From contig NZ_CP059735.1 of NCBI RefSeq assembly GCF_000948975.2, positions 4,710,603 to 4,774,602 on the forward strand: 64,000 nucleotides of DNA, in the 5' to 3' direction. This document shows positions 46,721 through 55,989 of this stretch, piece by piece. Positions within the stretch are counted from its first letter, which is position 1. Each line of letters begins with the position of its first letter. The translations under genes and the position numbers were made by a program. The DNA is from Thalassomonas actiniarum. GTDB taxonomy: Bacteria > Pseudomonadota > Gammaproteobacteria > Enterobacterales > Alteromonadaceae. The notes under the pieces were generated by a model that saw only the letters and a program-made list of their open reading frames with translations, ran no database searches and had not been told where the DNA came from.

Positions 46721-47054
46721 AAAAAAATGCGGCTCTATGAGCCGCATTTATTTAACTAGCTTAGTGCTTCCTGCACATATTTAGTGTTCCCACACTTTAT
46801 ATCCCTAAAATATCTATCCCTAGTATATTTTGATGAATCCCTTCATCCTCCTTAAGCCGTCCCGGGCAATATATCGTCCTGATATATTCACATTACTGTG
46901 TGTTCCCTGTGCTATCCATTTGCATCATCCTTAAGTTAACCGTCCTTGATCAACTCACTTCCCTGTTATATCTTCCTTTTGCGGATATCCGATCCACAAG
47001 ACATCATCCTTAATGCCTCCCTTTACAGAGTATCCTTCTCTGTGTCGTCCTGAC
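46721..47054 (-). ncRNA. csrB: CsrB-family regulatory RNA, copy 2 (CsrA-sequestering sRNA)
   Basis: A minus-strand transcript of about 334 nt is predicted from G47054 to a terminator AAATGCGGCTC/GAGCCGCATTT (46725-46749) plus seven T. It holds about 20 GGA motifs. Many sit in loops of perfect small stems: ACAGAG-AAGGATA-CTCTGT (47025-47043), ATATAT-CAGGACG-ATATAT (46869-46887), AGTGT-GGGA-ACACT (46783-46796), GTGC-AGGAA-GCAC (46764-46776). Size, motif density and end terminator match CsrB. It should titrate CsrA when the BarA-UvrY system is active. Open frames on either strand here are short and unsupported. Confidence 0.92.
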
Positions 47055-47061
47055 ATGGTTA

Positions 47062-47067
47062 ATAATA
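47062..47067 (-). promoter_or_regulatory. -10 element of Csr-type sRNA copy 2
   Basis: Minus-strand TATTAT, again exactly 7 nt before a start reading GTCAGGACGACAC as in copy 1. No recognisable -35. Confidence 0.6.
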
Positions 47068-47223
47068 CGCGATTTTCAGAATTAACTTAGTAAGGCAAAA
47101 AATATAATATTCTGCAACTTAATTGCAACAAAGCTTAATGAAAATTTATTCAAGTTCTTTCAACATGTTACAAAACAATACAGAGAAAAATGTGACATCA
47201 TCAACCAAGATATCTTACGCCGA

Positions 47224-47241
47224 TGTAGGAGATGTCGCACA
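47224..47241. promoter_or_regulatory. UvrY/GacA-like box upstream of sRNA copy 2
   Basis: TGTAGGAGATGTCGCACA is a degenerate match to TGTAAG-N6-CTTACA that keeps the outer TGT/ACA and the central AT. Its centre is 178.5 nt upstream of the predicted start, the same distance as in copy 1, which supports the call despite the mismatches. The rest of 47063-47484 shows no gene. Confidence 0.6.
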
Positions 47242-47484
47242 GCAAGAGGTAAAATTAAAGTAAAGCTGTTCACAGGCCAAAGCGGGTAAGCGTTTGCACT
47301 TAACCCATTAAGCGAAAAAAAATTAAAAACAAAGCAAATAATCAGCCTTAAAAAAGGCAACCGGCGCAGTGTTGAAACCTGTATCAGGGGAAATGCTGAG
47401 AAAAAATAGACAAAAAAAGCAAGTCCCGGGAACCTGCTTTAGACAAGTGAACTTTAGTAGTAGTTTGCTATGAAAGGAGAAAGT

Positions 47485-48156
47485 TTAGCCCTGACTTTTT
47501 GTCTGTTCACGATTTTTCTGTTCACGGTAATGTACCATCAGGGCGCCACTGACATTACCAACATTGATTTCACGAATAAACTGATAATCGACATCTTTAA
47601 AAAACTCCCGGTATTTTTCCGATGTCGCATACACAGCAACCCCTTCACTGTCCGGATGTTCTTCCAGTACAGTCGACACCGCCGCCATAAGATAATGGCC
47701 AAAGCCATAATGCTGGTGCAAAGGATGAATGGCAATAAAAGATAACATATGGAATTTTTCCAACGGCACCGCTGATAAAATGATCTCTTCCTTTTCGATC
47801 ATTTGTTTGGTGCTGAAATAACCGGCGCTTAATAACATTTTCAAGCGCCAATGCCAGAAGCGCTCGGAGCCAAAACCGTCGTCCGGACCGTTTAAACAGG
47901 CAACCCCCACCATGGCCTCACCAAGGTACAAGCCAACCATAGGCTGCCTTGCATGCCAAAAGGCCCCCAGCTCTTCCCGGATTGAAGCACGCAACCTTTG
48001 TTCATAGTCTTCCTTTTCACCATTGAAGATCTCTAAGAATACCGGATCATCATGATATGCCTGGTATAATAAAGATGCCGCCAATTTAAGGTCTTCAGCA
48101 GCAAGATAAGTTGCTCTTACTTTTGCCTTGGTCGGCGCAGTTGCCACATTTGTCAT
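47485..48156 (-). CDS. GNAT-family N-acetyltransferase
   Basis: 223 aa, GGGGGAG before the ATG. GNAT motifs: A-E-D-L-K-L-A-A-S-L-L early, and the acetyl-CoA loop in S-F-I-A-I-H-P-L-H-Q-H-Y-G-F-G-H-Y-L-M (about 138-156, the Q-x-x-G-x-G/A type), followed by V-A-V-Y-A-T-S-E-K-Y-R-E-F-F. Resembles the family of soluble acetyltransferases with unknown small-molecule substrates. Stands alone downstream-convergent to nothing; upstream of the CsrB promoter region. Confidence 0.82.
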   Translation of the reverse strand: MTNVATAPTKAKVRATYLAAEDLKLAASLLYQAYHDDPVFLEIFNGEKEDYEQRLRASIREELGAFWHARQPMVGLYLGEAMVGVACLNGPDDGFGSERFWHWRLKMLLSAGYFSTKQMIEKEEIILSAVPLEKFHMLSFIAIHPLHQHYGFGHYLMAAVSTVLEEHPDSEGVAVYATSEKYREFFKDVDYQFIREINVGNVSGALMVHYREQKNREQTKSQG

Positions 48157-48329
48157 CTAACTCCCCCATCACACTTTGCTTTGATTAAATGCTGATTTAT
48201 TTTTATTTTACTTCTTTAACAACTCCAACTTACCATAACAGGGTTTTTTAAATTAGGTCAAATAGTATTCACATGAGCATAAATTAAACAACTATAATTA
48301 AAAAAGTTAAACTTGAAGGGGAAAAATTA

Positions 48330-48560
48330 ATGGATCGTTCTAACCATACCCTGGCTTGTCTGTTTGCTCAGCTGGGATTAGATAACAAAGATACATGTAT
48401 CAATGACTTTATAAATAAAAATAAGGGGATACCCGCCGATGTACATTTAGCCAATGCCGGGTTCTGGAATCCGGCGCAAGCCGACTTTTTAACCCAGGCG
48501 ATAGTAGAAGACTCAGACTGGGCAGAAATTGTTGACAGTCTGGATAACTTATTGCGTTAA
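48330..48560 (+). CDS. DUF2789 family protein
   Basis: 76 aa with GAAGGGG upstream of the ATG. M-D-x-x-x-H-T-L-x-x-L-F-A-Q-L-G-L and F-W-N-P-A-Q-A-D-F-L are the DUF2789 hallmarks. Small, acidic, cytosolic; role unknown. Confidence 0.88.
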   Translation: MDRSNHTLACLFAQLGLDNKDTCINDFINKNKGIPADVHLANAGFWNPAQADFLTQAIVEDSDWAEIVDSLDNLLR

Positions 48561-48661
48561 AAGCAAGGTTGCCCGAAGCAAAGCAGCTGAGAATTCAGGC
48601 AAAATCCTTTTCACCTTTTATTTCATCAAACAATAAACCATAAAATAAGGGGGCGGCGCAG

Positions 48662-49048
48662 TTAATGTCCCAGGTTACGGGAAAACTCGCCGCCATTACC
48701 CGTTTCTTTAAGCAAACCATCAACAAAATACAAATAAGTGCACTCGTCTTTTGTGGTCATGCCGTCTTCTTTGGTGCGGTGGGTGCGGTAGTAAAGCACC
48801 TGGACTTTTTGTTCGTTATCCATAAAGGTCTCGGTAAAATCAGCAACCCCGAGCGTATTAAGGCTATGGGTAAAACTTGACCCTAAAGCCAAGCCGGCAA
48901 TAGCCTGACGGTTGTCATATTCACGATCTTCATAATCACTGCTGATACGATACCCTTCATCCCTGTCCCCGCCAACGGAAACAACACAGCCGGATAAACC
49001 CAGTAATAAAGGCGCAGCGAATAATAGAGAGAGACTTGTTTTTTTCAT
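48662..49048 (-). CDS. DUF3192 family lipoprotein
   Basis: 128 aa. Lipoprotein signal with lipobox L-S-G-C (Cys21), then R-Q-A-I-A-G-L-A-L-G, V-L-Y-Y-R-T-H-R-T-K-E-D-G-M-T-T-K-D-E-C-T, the DUF3192 core. Probably anchored in the outer membrane by +2 Val rather than Asp (inference). Shares the core with the protein at 55306, making them paralogues. Function unknown. Confidence 0.85.
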   Translation of the reverse strand: MKKTSLSLLFAAPLLLGLSGCVVSVGGDRDEGYRISSDYEDREYDNRQAIAGLALGSSFTHSLNTLGVADFTETFMDNEQKVQVLYYRTHRTKEDGMTTKDECTYLYFVDGLLKETGNGGEFSRNLGH

Positions 49049-49221
49049 ATTTTAATACTCATAGTTAACAATTAGCGTAAGTGAGCTAACTAACAGCAAA
49101 ATCCAAACCAAAAATATAACCACATGATTTTTAACAACTTAATTTTTCACAATTATTTAAACGAAGACATGTTTGGTGATATTCGCTAAAATATAGTAAA
49201 TATCACTGCCTGAATAACAAA

Positions 49222-49557
49222 ATGACTATTCGTGAAGAAATATTAACCATAGCAAACCAACTCGCCAACCAGGGCAAAAGCCCGAGCGTCGCCTTAATTA
49301 AAACAAAACTTTCATCCCCTGCCCCTTTACCTGTGATCATCTCCACCCTGAAAAGCTGGCAACATGATCCCACCTATATCACAGTGAAAAAGCCAGATGA
49401 AAAAGCGGCAAAGAAGCGGCAGGAAAAAACCCCGCTGGACAGGGAAGTTTACCAGGCGGTAGAGCAAGCGGTGCAACAGGAAATAGCACCGCTTCGCCGG
49501 GAACTTGCAGAAATGAAAGCCTTGTTGCTCAGCTTAACCGGCGAAAACAAACAATAA
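49222..49557 (+). CDS. Small KfrA-N-like putative DNA-binding protein
   Basis: 111 aa. N-terminus M-T-I-R-E-E-I-L-T-I-A-N-Q-L-A-N-Q-G-K-x-P-S-V-A-L-I-K-T-K-L resembles the KfrA N-terminal helix-turn-helix in pattern. The second half (70-105) is a charged coiled-coil. Weak ribosome-binding site. Neighbours (DUF3192, syd) give no clue. Call by pattern only. Confidence 0.5.
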   Translation: MTIREEILTIANQLANQGKSPSVALIKTKLSSPAPLPVIISTLKSWQHDPTYITVKKPDEKAAKKRQEKTPLDREVYQAVEQAVQQEIAPLRRELAEMKALLLSLTGENKQ

Positions 49558-49603
49558 GGCACAGGAACGAACAACTCCGCCCCACAAAGTATAAGATGCC
49601 AGC

Positions 49604-50194
49604 TTATGCCTGGGTATGCGGGGTTAAACCGGCGACAAATTCCGCCATCGAATCCGCCAGTTTTTTATGGGGTTCACGGCCAACATGTTCCACCCAGATA
49701 GCGCCGGTTTCATTATCCAATGACAGGATAAGATCTTCTTCATCCGTGACGGCAAAGAAGATACTGATGCGCTGTTTTAACCTTTGCTTCATCAAAACAT
49801 GACCTATGATATTTTCCTGCAGGCGCTCAAAGTCATCTTCATTCCAGGAAAATAACAATGACAGCTGCCCTTCTGAGCACACGGCATCAAGGGGGTCTGA
49901 ATGAAATGCGGTAAAATAGCTTTTGATATCCGGGTGCAGCTCGAGTTCGAGTGCGGATTCGATATTGTTAAAACATAAATTCCCGTCCGCCGGCACCGGT
50001 TGCCAGAGAATTTGCTGTGCCGGCTCTTGCCCGGCACTCTCTTGCGCAGTAAACAGCCCCTGCTGGCACGGCGATGGCCAGTCTTCATCCAGTTCAGCCA
50101 CAGGCAAATGCCCATGGTCATGCTGGTAGCTTTCAATATAACACTTGGCAAAATGCCAAAGTTTGTCGGTCAAGTCGTTATTTGTTGATTTCAT
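49604..50194 (-). CDS. syd: SecY-interacting protein Syd
   Basis: 196 aa from the ATG at 50194 (a TTG one codon earlier is possible). D-W-P-S-P-C near 43, I-L-W-Q-P-V, I-E-S-A-L-E-L-E-L-H-P-D-I, F-S-W-N-E-D-D-F-E-R-L-Q-E-N-I-I-G-H (about 116-133) and L-A-D-S-M-A-E-F all match Syd. It binds cytosolic loops of SecY and checks translocon integrity. Divergent from queF, as in E. coli-type neighbourhoods. Confidence 0.93.
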   Translation of the reverse strand: MKSTNNDLTDKLWHFAKCYIESYQHDHGHLPVAELDEDWPSPCQQGLFTAQESAGQEPAQQILWQPVPADGNLCFNNIESALELELHPDIKSYFTAFHSDPLDAVCSEGQLSLLFSWNEDDFERLQENIIGHVLMKQRLKQRISIFFAVTDEEDLILSLDNETGAIWVEHVGREPHKKLADSMAEFVAGLTPHTQA

Positions 50195-50247
50195 CAAAGG
50201 TAAAGATCCTTTAAAATAAATGTAGTTTTCAAGAGATGAGTTATTTT

Positions 50248-51102
50248 ATGGCGAATTACCAAAACAGCGACGCCCTGAACAATTTAACCCTGGGTAAAAC
50301 CACCGCTTATGTCGCTCAATATACCCCAGATTTATTACAAGGGGTACCAAGAAGTCTTAACCGCAATGATCTGGCACTGGATCAAAATAACTTACCTTTT
50401 CAAGGGGAAGATCTTTGGTACGGCTACGAATTATCCTGGTTAAACAGCAAAGGCAAACCTGTCGTTGCCGTAGCCGAATTTCGCTTCCCCTGTAGCAGCG
50501 AAAATATCATAGAGTCAAAATCGTTCAAGTTATACCTGAACAGTTTTAACCAAACCCGGTTTGATAGCCGCGAAAACGTACAACTAGCCTTAATCGAGGA
50601 TCTGTCCCGGGTCGCTAAGGCCGATGTTGAGGTTGCACTTTTTAACGTCGATGACTGCCCGCCACTGGCCATAGCCCCGATAGACGCAGTTTGTATCGAC
50701 GATGAAGATATTACCGTAGATCATTATGATTTTGACCCCAAATTACTCCAACGGGCCCAGCAGCACGGCAGCGATGAAATCAAACAGCAGGCTTTAGTCA
50801 GTCACTTGTTAAAGTCCAACTGCCTGATCACCAACCAGCCGGACTGGGCCAGTATTTTTATTGAATATCGGGGACGGGAAATCTGCCATGCCGCTTTACT
50901 GCGTTACCTGATCTCTTTCAGGCAGCATAATGAGTTTCACGAGCAATGCGTTGAACGCATCTTTTGCGATCTCAAGCAATATTGCCAGCTTGAGTCCCTG
51001 ACCGTTTATGCCCGCTATACCCGCCGCGGCGGACTGGACATTAACCCATACCGCAGCACAAGCGAGAAAAGCGCGCCAAAAATCAGAACATTACGTCAGT
51101 AA
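50248..51102 (+). CDS. queF: NADPH-dependent 7-cyano-7-deazaguanine reductase QueF
   Basis: 284 aa from the ATG at 50248, which matches the family start; an in-frame ATG at 50236 adds four residues. Long (YqfO/E. coli-type) QueF with [11 protein letters not shown] (about 31-41), [11 protein letters not shown] (about 88-98), the catalytic Cys in [11 protein letters not shown] (about 192) and F-H-E-Q-C-V-E-R near 235. Reduces preQ0 to preQ1 for the queuosine wobble base in tRNA. Confidence 0.96.
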   Translation: MANYQNSDALNNLTLGKTTAYVAQYTPDLLQGVPRSLNRNDLALDQNNLPFQGEDLWYGYELSWLNSKGKPVVAVAEFRFPCSSENIIESKSFKLYLNSFNQTRFDSRENVQLALIEDLSRVAKADVEVALFNVDDCPPLAIAPIDAVCIDDEDITVDHYDFDPKLLQRAQQHGSDEIKQQALVSHLLKSNCLITNQPDWASIFIEYRGREICHAALLRYLISFRQHNEFHEQCVERIFCDLKQYCQLESLTVYARYTRRGGLDINPYRSTSEKSAPKIRTLRQ

Positions 51103-51329
51103 TTCAGTTAACAAAAGCTGAAAATCTAAGCCGGCATTGTTTTTACTCAATAAGCACCTAAAAAGGTAAGAATAAAGGCAATGCTAGCTGACAAGGGCAT
51201 AGCTTCTGTTGTAAATTAACTTATAATAAGCGTATTAATTTCTGTAAAGGCTGCCCGCTATTTATGCCGTAAAAAATAGCCAGAAATTCAGCCTGTAAAT
51301 TTTCTAATTATCCGAAATAAGAATATTCT

Positions 51330-52931
51330 ATGAATGAGAAGTCTGTTGCTGTTGAACAAATCAACGTGCTGAAAAAAAAACTCGACGCAGCAATTAAATC
51401 CCGGGCAGCCGTAGACTCAGATTTAAAAGCCCAATCATCTCTCCTGGTTCAGTTTATCACCCGATTAACTAAACTTTGCAAAGGCATAGATAAAGAGTTG
51501 GATACCCGGCTGGGCAAGCTGAAAAAGCTGCTGGCCAAAGGGGCGCCGATAGCGGATTTAGAACAGCAAATCGCCTTCATTGCTAAACTCATCCAAAACT
51601 ATGAGCTGAAAACAGAAAAAGAAATCAGCCAGTTAAATAAGCAATGTAACGATACCGCCAAAACCCTGCTGAAAATAAATACTTTACCCGGCGCAGAAAA
51701 ACGCGAGCTGCGTAATGTCTTAAAGGAATGTGAGCAAAACAAAGAAGCCCTGGTGCAATATATTCCTTTAGTAAGCCAATTGATGAATGCCTACGATACC
51801 GCACTAAAACTCTCCCCGGCCCTGCCGAAAAAAGGCCTGCTGGACGCATTAAACAGCGGCGCAGCAAGTGAGAGCAAAGCCGGTGACAGTAAAGAGGTTA
51901 ACCAGGTCGTCTTAGCCAAATTAAGTTATGTTATTGATCACCTGGTGCTGCCGGAGAAGCACACCAGTGAATTATTAAAAATAAAAGAACAACTCACCCA
52001 TAATATCTCCAACGACAAGCTAATGGTGAGCCTGCTGGACCTGTTTGACGTTATTATCTCAGATCTACAGCAGGAAAGAGCCACGGCAGAAAGTTTTCTC
52101 TCCGGTTTAAGCGATACCTTGTCTGATGTGCAAAATGCCATTAACAACACCCTGTTTTGCAACAAAGCATCCCAAAGTGCCAGTAATGAACTTAACGCAC
52201 AGCTGCATAAGCAGGTCGATGAAATGTCTACCGTAGTAGACAGTGCCAAGTCGGTTAGCGATCTGAAACAAAAAATTAATAAAAACTTACAAAATATCGT
52301 CAAAACCCTCGAAAATAAATCCAGCAGCGAAAATAAACATAACCAGCAAATAGAAAGCCAGCTCAATGACATGACCGCCCGGGTCAAAGAACTGGAAAAA
52401 CAAAGCCAGTATTTTGAAGAGCAGTTAAAACAGCAAAAAATAAAAAGCATGCAGGATGCCTTAACCAAGCTGAATAACCGCGCCGCTTTTGACGATTATT
52501 TTTCCAAGCAACTAATTGATTTTAAACAGCAAAGTTATGAACTAGCATTGGTAATACTAGATCTTGATGACTTTAAACGCATCAATGATACCTATGGCCA
52601 CACCGCCGGGGATAAAACCTTGCAGGTCATGGCCATGACCTTAACGAAAAAAGTATCTGCCGATGCCTTTATCGCCCGTTATGGCGGAGAAGAATTCGTT
52701 TTAGTCTATTCCGGGGTAAGCCAGGACAAACTTTTACAGCATCTCAATGACTTAAGAAAACACATTGCCCGGTTGCCCTTTAAGTTTAAAAATAATAAGG
52801 TCAGTATTACCACGTCCATAGGTGTCACCCATATTAAGGCACAAGATAATATCCACAGCGCATTTGAACGAGCAGACAAAGCCTTGTACCAGGCCAAAGA
52901 TCAGGGAAAAAACAAGGTTGTTTACCTTTAA
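51330..52931 (+). CDS. Cytosolic diguanylate cyclase with long coiled-coil N-terminus
   Basis: 533 aa. Residues 1-365 are almost wholly alpha-helical, Lys/Glu/Leu-rich coiled coil with no membrane span or known sensor domain; residues about 370-533 are a GGDEF domain with G-G-E-E-F at about 450-454 and I-L-D-L-D-D-F-K-R-I-N-D-T-Y-G-H. Unlike the cyclase at 3212 there is no R-x-x-D I-site five residues upstream (S-A-D-A there), so c-di-GMP feedback may be absent. It begins 227 nt after queF and ends 65 nt before ppnN. Confidence 0.88.
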   Translation: MNEKSVAVEQINVLKKKLDAAIKSRAAVDSDLKAQSSLLVQFITRLTKLCKGIDKELDTRLGKLKKLLAKGAPIADLEQQIAFIAKLIQNYELKTEKEISQLNKQCNDTAKTLLKINTLPGAEKRELRNVLKECEQNKEALVQYIPLVSQLMNAYDTALKLSPALPKKGLLDALNSGAASESKAGDSKEVNQVVLAKLSYVIDHLVLPEKHTSELLKIKEQLTHNISNDKLMVSLLDLFDVIISDLQQERATAESFLSGLSDTLSDVQNAINNTLFCNKASQSASNELNAQLHKQVDEMSTVVDSAKSVSDLKQKINKNLQNIVKTLENKSSSENKHNQQIESQLNDMTARVKELEKQSQYFEEQLKQQKIKSMQDALTKLNNRAAFDDYFSKQLIDFKQQSYELALVILDLDDFKRINDTYGHTAGDKTLQVMAMTLTKKVSADAFIARYGGEEFVLVYSGVSQDKLLQHLNDLRKHIARLPFKFKNNKVSITTSIGVTHIKAQDNIHSAFERADKALYQAKDQGKNKVVYL

Positions 52932-52996
52932 CTACGTTTATCTATAAGTACGTTTATCCATAACTGCGTCTACCGCGTTCGCATAAGGAGTCTATC

Positions 52997-54355
52997 ATGC
53001 ATACACAACTCAACCCCGTAGGCAATATGAGCCTGCTTTCCCAAATAGAGGTTGACCAGCTGCAAAAATCCGCCAGCAGCGAATTATATAACTTATACCG
53101 CAATTGTTCCCTGGCGGTATTAAATGCCGGCAGCCATACCGATGATGCCGAAGCCATCTATCAGAAATATCAGGATTTTGACATTCAGGTATTAAGACGG
53201 GAACGCGGCGTTAAACTTGATCTGATCAACCCCCCGGTTGATGCCTTTGTCGACGGAAAAATTATCCGCGGTATCCGCGAGCACTTGTCTGCGGTGATGC
53301 GCGACATCCTGTTTATCAGCAAAAGTTACAAAGATATCGATATCCATGCCACCACCGATCAGGTCACCCATGTGGTTTTTGATATCCTCAGAAATGCCCA
53401 TGCCATCTTGCCGGAAACGGACGCCAGTTTAATCACCTGCTGGGGTGGCCATTCCATCAACCAGATCGAATACAAATATACCAAGGAAGTCGGCTACCAC
53501 CTGGGATTACGCGGCTTTAACATCTGCACCGGCTGCGGTCCCGGCGCCATGAAAGGGCCGATGAAAGGCGGCACCATAGGCCATGCCAAACAACGCAACC
53601 CCCTGGGCCGTTATATCGGTTTGACCGAGCCCAGCATTATCGCCGCCGAGCCCCCCAACCCGATTGTCAATGAGCTGGTGATCATGCCGGATATTGAAAA
53701 GCGCCTGGAAGCTTTTGTGCGCCTGTCCCACGGCATCATCATATTCCCCGGCGGCGCGGGCACGGCGGAAGAGTTGCTTTATATCCTGGGTATTATGCTC
53801 AATGAAAAAAACCGGGCGCAAAAGCTGCCTATCATACTTACCGGGCCGACAGAAAGTGCCGACTACTTTAGTGAAATCGATACTTTTATCGGTGCCACCT
53901 TAGGCAAAAAAGCCCAGGATTTATACCAGATCATTATCGATGACGCCCAAAGTGTTGCCAAAGAAATGAAAAAGGGCCTGAGTGAAGTGATCGACTACCG
54001 AAAACAAACCGGCGACAGTTACCACTTTAACTGGTCACTGGAAATAGAATCTCAGTTTCAGCACCCCTTTGAACCGACCCATGAAAATATGGCGGCGCTG
54101 AACATCAACAGCGACATGGAAACCGCCCAGCTGGCCGCCAGCCTGCGCCGGGTTTTTTCCGGCATAGTCGCCGGCAATGTTAAATCTCCCGGCATCAAGG
54201 CAATCAGGGAAAACGGACCTTTTATTATTTCCGGCGAACCCCGGATAATGGCGTTGATGGATAACTTACTGGCCTCCTTTGTTAAACAGCAAAGAATGAA
54301 ATTACCCGGCAGTGCCTATATTCCCTGTTATGAAATCGCGCAGGAAACAGCTTAA
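52997..54355 (+). CDS. ppnN: Nucleotide 5'-monophosphate nucleosidase PpnN
   Basis: 452 aa. LOG-type core: [14 protein letters not shown] (about 179-192) and P-G-G-A-G-T-A-E-E (about 251-259), with the PpnN N- and C-terminal extensions that bind (p)ppGpp in E. coli. Cleaves nucleotides to base and ribose 5-phosphate, tuning purine salvage in stress. The stop TAA overlaps the xni start (TAATG), so they are translationally coupled. Confidence 0.95.
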   Translation: MHTQLNPVGNMSLLSQIEVDQLQKSASSELYNLYRNCSLAVLNAGSHTDDAEAIYQKYQDFDIQVLRRERGVKLDLINPPVDAFVDGKIIRGIREHLSAVMRDILFISKSYKDIDIHATTDQVTHVVFDILRNAHAILPETDASLITCWGGHSINQIEYKYTKEVGYHLGLRGFNICTGCGPGAMKGPMKGGTIGHAKQRNPLGRYIGLTEPSIIAAEPPNPIVNELVIMPDIEKRLEAFVRLSHGIIIFPGGAGTAEELLYILGIMLNEKNRAQKLPIILTGPTESADYFSEIDTFIGATLGKKAQDLYQIIIDDAQSVAKEMKKGLSEVIDYRKQTGDSYHFNWSLEIESQFQHPFEPTHENMAALNINSDMETAQLAASLRRVFSGIVAGNVKSPGIKAIRENGPFIISGEPRIMALMDNLLASFVKQQRMKLPGSAYIPCYEIAQETA

Positions 54356-55170
54356 TGCCGCTACACCTTATCCTGATAGACGCCTTAAACTTAATAAGGC
54401 GTATATACGCAGTACAGGAGCGCCCTTTCCTTTTAAATAATGAACTGGCAGAAAATACCAAAAGACAGGTATTGTTCAACACCCAACAGGGCTGCGTGTC
54501 AGCCCTGGGGAAAATGCTGGAACAACACCAGCCAAGCCACGCACTGGCGGTTTTTGACAGTATCGCCCCGTGCTGGCGTTATCAATTATTCCCGGATTAT
54601 AAAAAAGGCCGGAAAAAAATGCCACAGCACCTTGCCGACAAACTGTCTGATATCCAAGATGAGTTTATGCGCTTCTCGGTAGACTCGCTGGTCTCTGAAG
54701 CGGATGAAGCGGATGATCTTATCGCCACCTTGGCGGTAAAGGTTGCCCTGCGCGGCCAAAATGTCACCATAGTGTCCACCGACAAAAGTTTCCTGTCACT
54801 GCTGGGGCCAAATATCAAAGTCTATGATTATTTTAACCGCCGCTATCTGGATGAAACTTATGTCCGGGAAAAATTTAAAGTAAAACCCGAGCAGCTGGTG
54901 GATTTCTGGACCCTGACCGGGGACAGCACCAATAAAATTCCCGGCGTTGCCGGTATCGGGCAAATTACCGCCTCCGCCTTATTAAGCCAGTATGACTCCC
55001 TGGCTGCCCTGCTCAATGCCAAAGATTTAAAGCAAAGTGTCATGACAAAATTACATGAGGATGTCGACCAGCTAAAGCTGTACCGGCAACTGCTGACCCT
55101 GAAACAAGATATCCCGCTGGGATTTAACCTTAAAGATCTCAGGCTGCCCCTTGCCAGCGAGTCCGAATAA
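54355..55170 (+). CDS. xni: Flap endonuclease Xni (exonuclease IX)
   Basis: 271 aa. 5'-nuclease fold: L-I-D-A-L-N-L-I-R-R-I (6-16), F-D-S (65-67), E-A-D-E-A-D-D-L-I-A (about 117-126) with metal-binding acids, S-T-D-K-S-F-L, and the H3TH motif G-V-A-G-I-G (about 198-203). Short form without polymerase. Coupled to ppnN as ygdH-ygdG in E. coli. Confidence 0.93.
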   Translation: MPLHLILIDALNLIRRIYAVQERPFLLNNELAENTKRQVLFNTQQGCVSALGKMLEQHQPSHALAVFDSIAPCWRYQLFPDYKKGRKKMPQHLADKLSDIQDEFMRFSVDSLVSEADEADDLIATLAVKVALRGQNVTIVSTDKSFLSLLGPNIKVYDYFNRRYLDETYVREKFKVKPEQLVDFWTLTGDSTNKIPGVAGIGQITASALLSQYDSLAALLNAKDLKQSVMTKLHEDVDQLKLYRQLLTLKQDIPLGFNLKDLRLPLASESE

Positions 55171-55305
55171 GCGCCATCATGAGCATATCAGGCAGGCAAT
55201 GGCGCTACTTTACATAAAGTGAAACAATTCTCTGCTGTTAATCTGGTTATATTCATGAATAATGTCTTGTTAATCACTCGCAGACAATCCGGTCTTAGAT
55301 AAAAA

Positions 55306-55698
55306 ATGAACAAAAAGTATGTCTTACTTGCTTTAGCCCTGTACGGCCTGTTTGTCTTTTTAGTCATCAATTTTTATAAAGGCAGTCCCAGCAGCATGAC
55401 CTGGGAAGACAGGGAAGAGTTTAACCGCCAATATATCGCTAAGCTTGTTCCGGGACAACATACCCTGGAGCAGATCTTAACCGATCTCGGTACCCCGGAT
55501 TCCACCGAGGCGATACGCAAAAACAACAACTACTACCAGGTCACCTTTTACCGCACCCAGCATGTCAAATCCGACGGCATCACCACCCAGGAAGAATGCA
55601 GCTACCTGCTTTTTGTCAACGACATCTTAACCGGCAGCGGCCTGGGCATCGGCTACCCGGATAACTGGCAGGTCATAGATAACCACACGAAAAACTAA
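55306..55698 (+). CDS. DUF3192 family protein, membrane-anchored
   Basis: 130 aa. One N-terminal transmembrane or uncleaved signal segment (5-23), then M-T-W-E-D-R-E-E-F-N-R-Q-Y-I-A (33-47), L-G-T-P-D-S-T-E-A and V-T-F-Y-R-T-Q-H-V-K-S-D-G-I-T-T-Q-E-E-C, the DUF3192 core. Paralogue of the lipoprotein at 48662 but without a lipobox. Separate from xni by 135 nt. Function unknown. Confidence 0.87.
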   Translation: MNKKYVLLALALYGLFVFLVINFYKGSPSSMTWEDREEFNRQYIAKLVPGQHTLEQILTDLGTPDSTEAIRKNNNYYQVTFYRTQHVKSDGITTQEECSYLLFVNDILTGSGLGIGYPDNWQVIDNHTKN

Positions 55699-55989
55699 CA
55701 CTTTCCTGTCAGTCACTTAAAAAACGACTAAATCTGCATTTTCTCCCGACTTTCGATATATACTGATATTTGTCTATTGTTTAAGGTCAATATAAAAGGT
55801 TTTAAGCTGGCTTACATCCCCGTGACATGGTATAAAGCTGCGCAATTACTTAAGTGGTTTGATCAGTTATAGCGAACGTAATAAATAAGTGGCCGGGATT
55901 TAATGAAGATGGTCAATTAATGATTTCGTTTAATATTCACCCTCTCAGGTAAAAAATTATTAAGAAGTTTATTTTAAAAGGTATATTTA

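Noticed and set aside
47470-47745. Plus-strand 91-codon frame
   Set aside because: Antisense to the GNAT gene, with no recognisable domain; the minus-strand gene has a strong ribosome-binding site and motifs.
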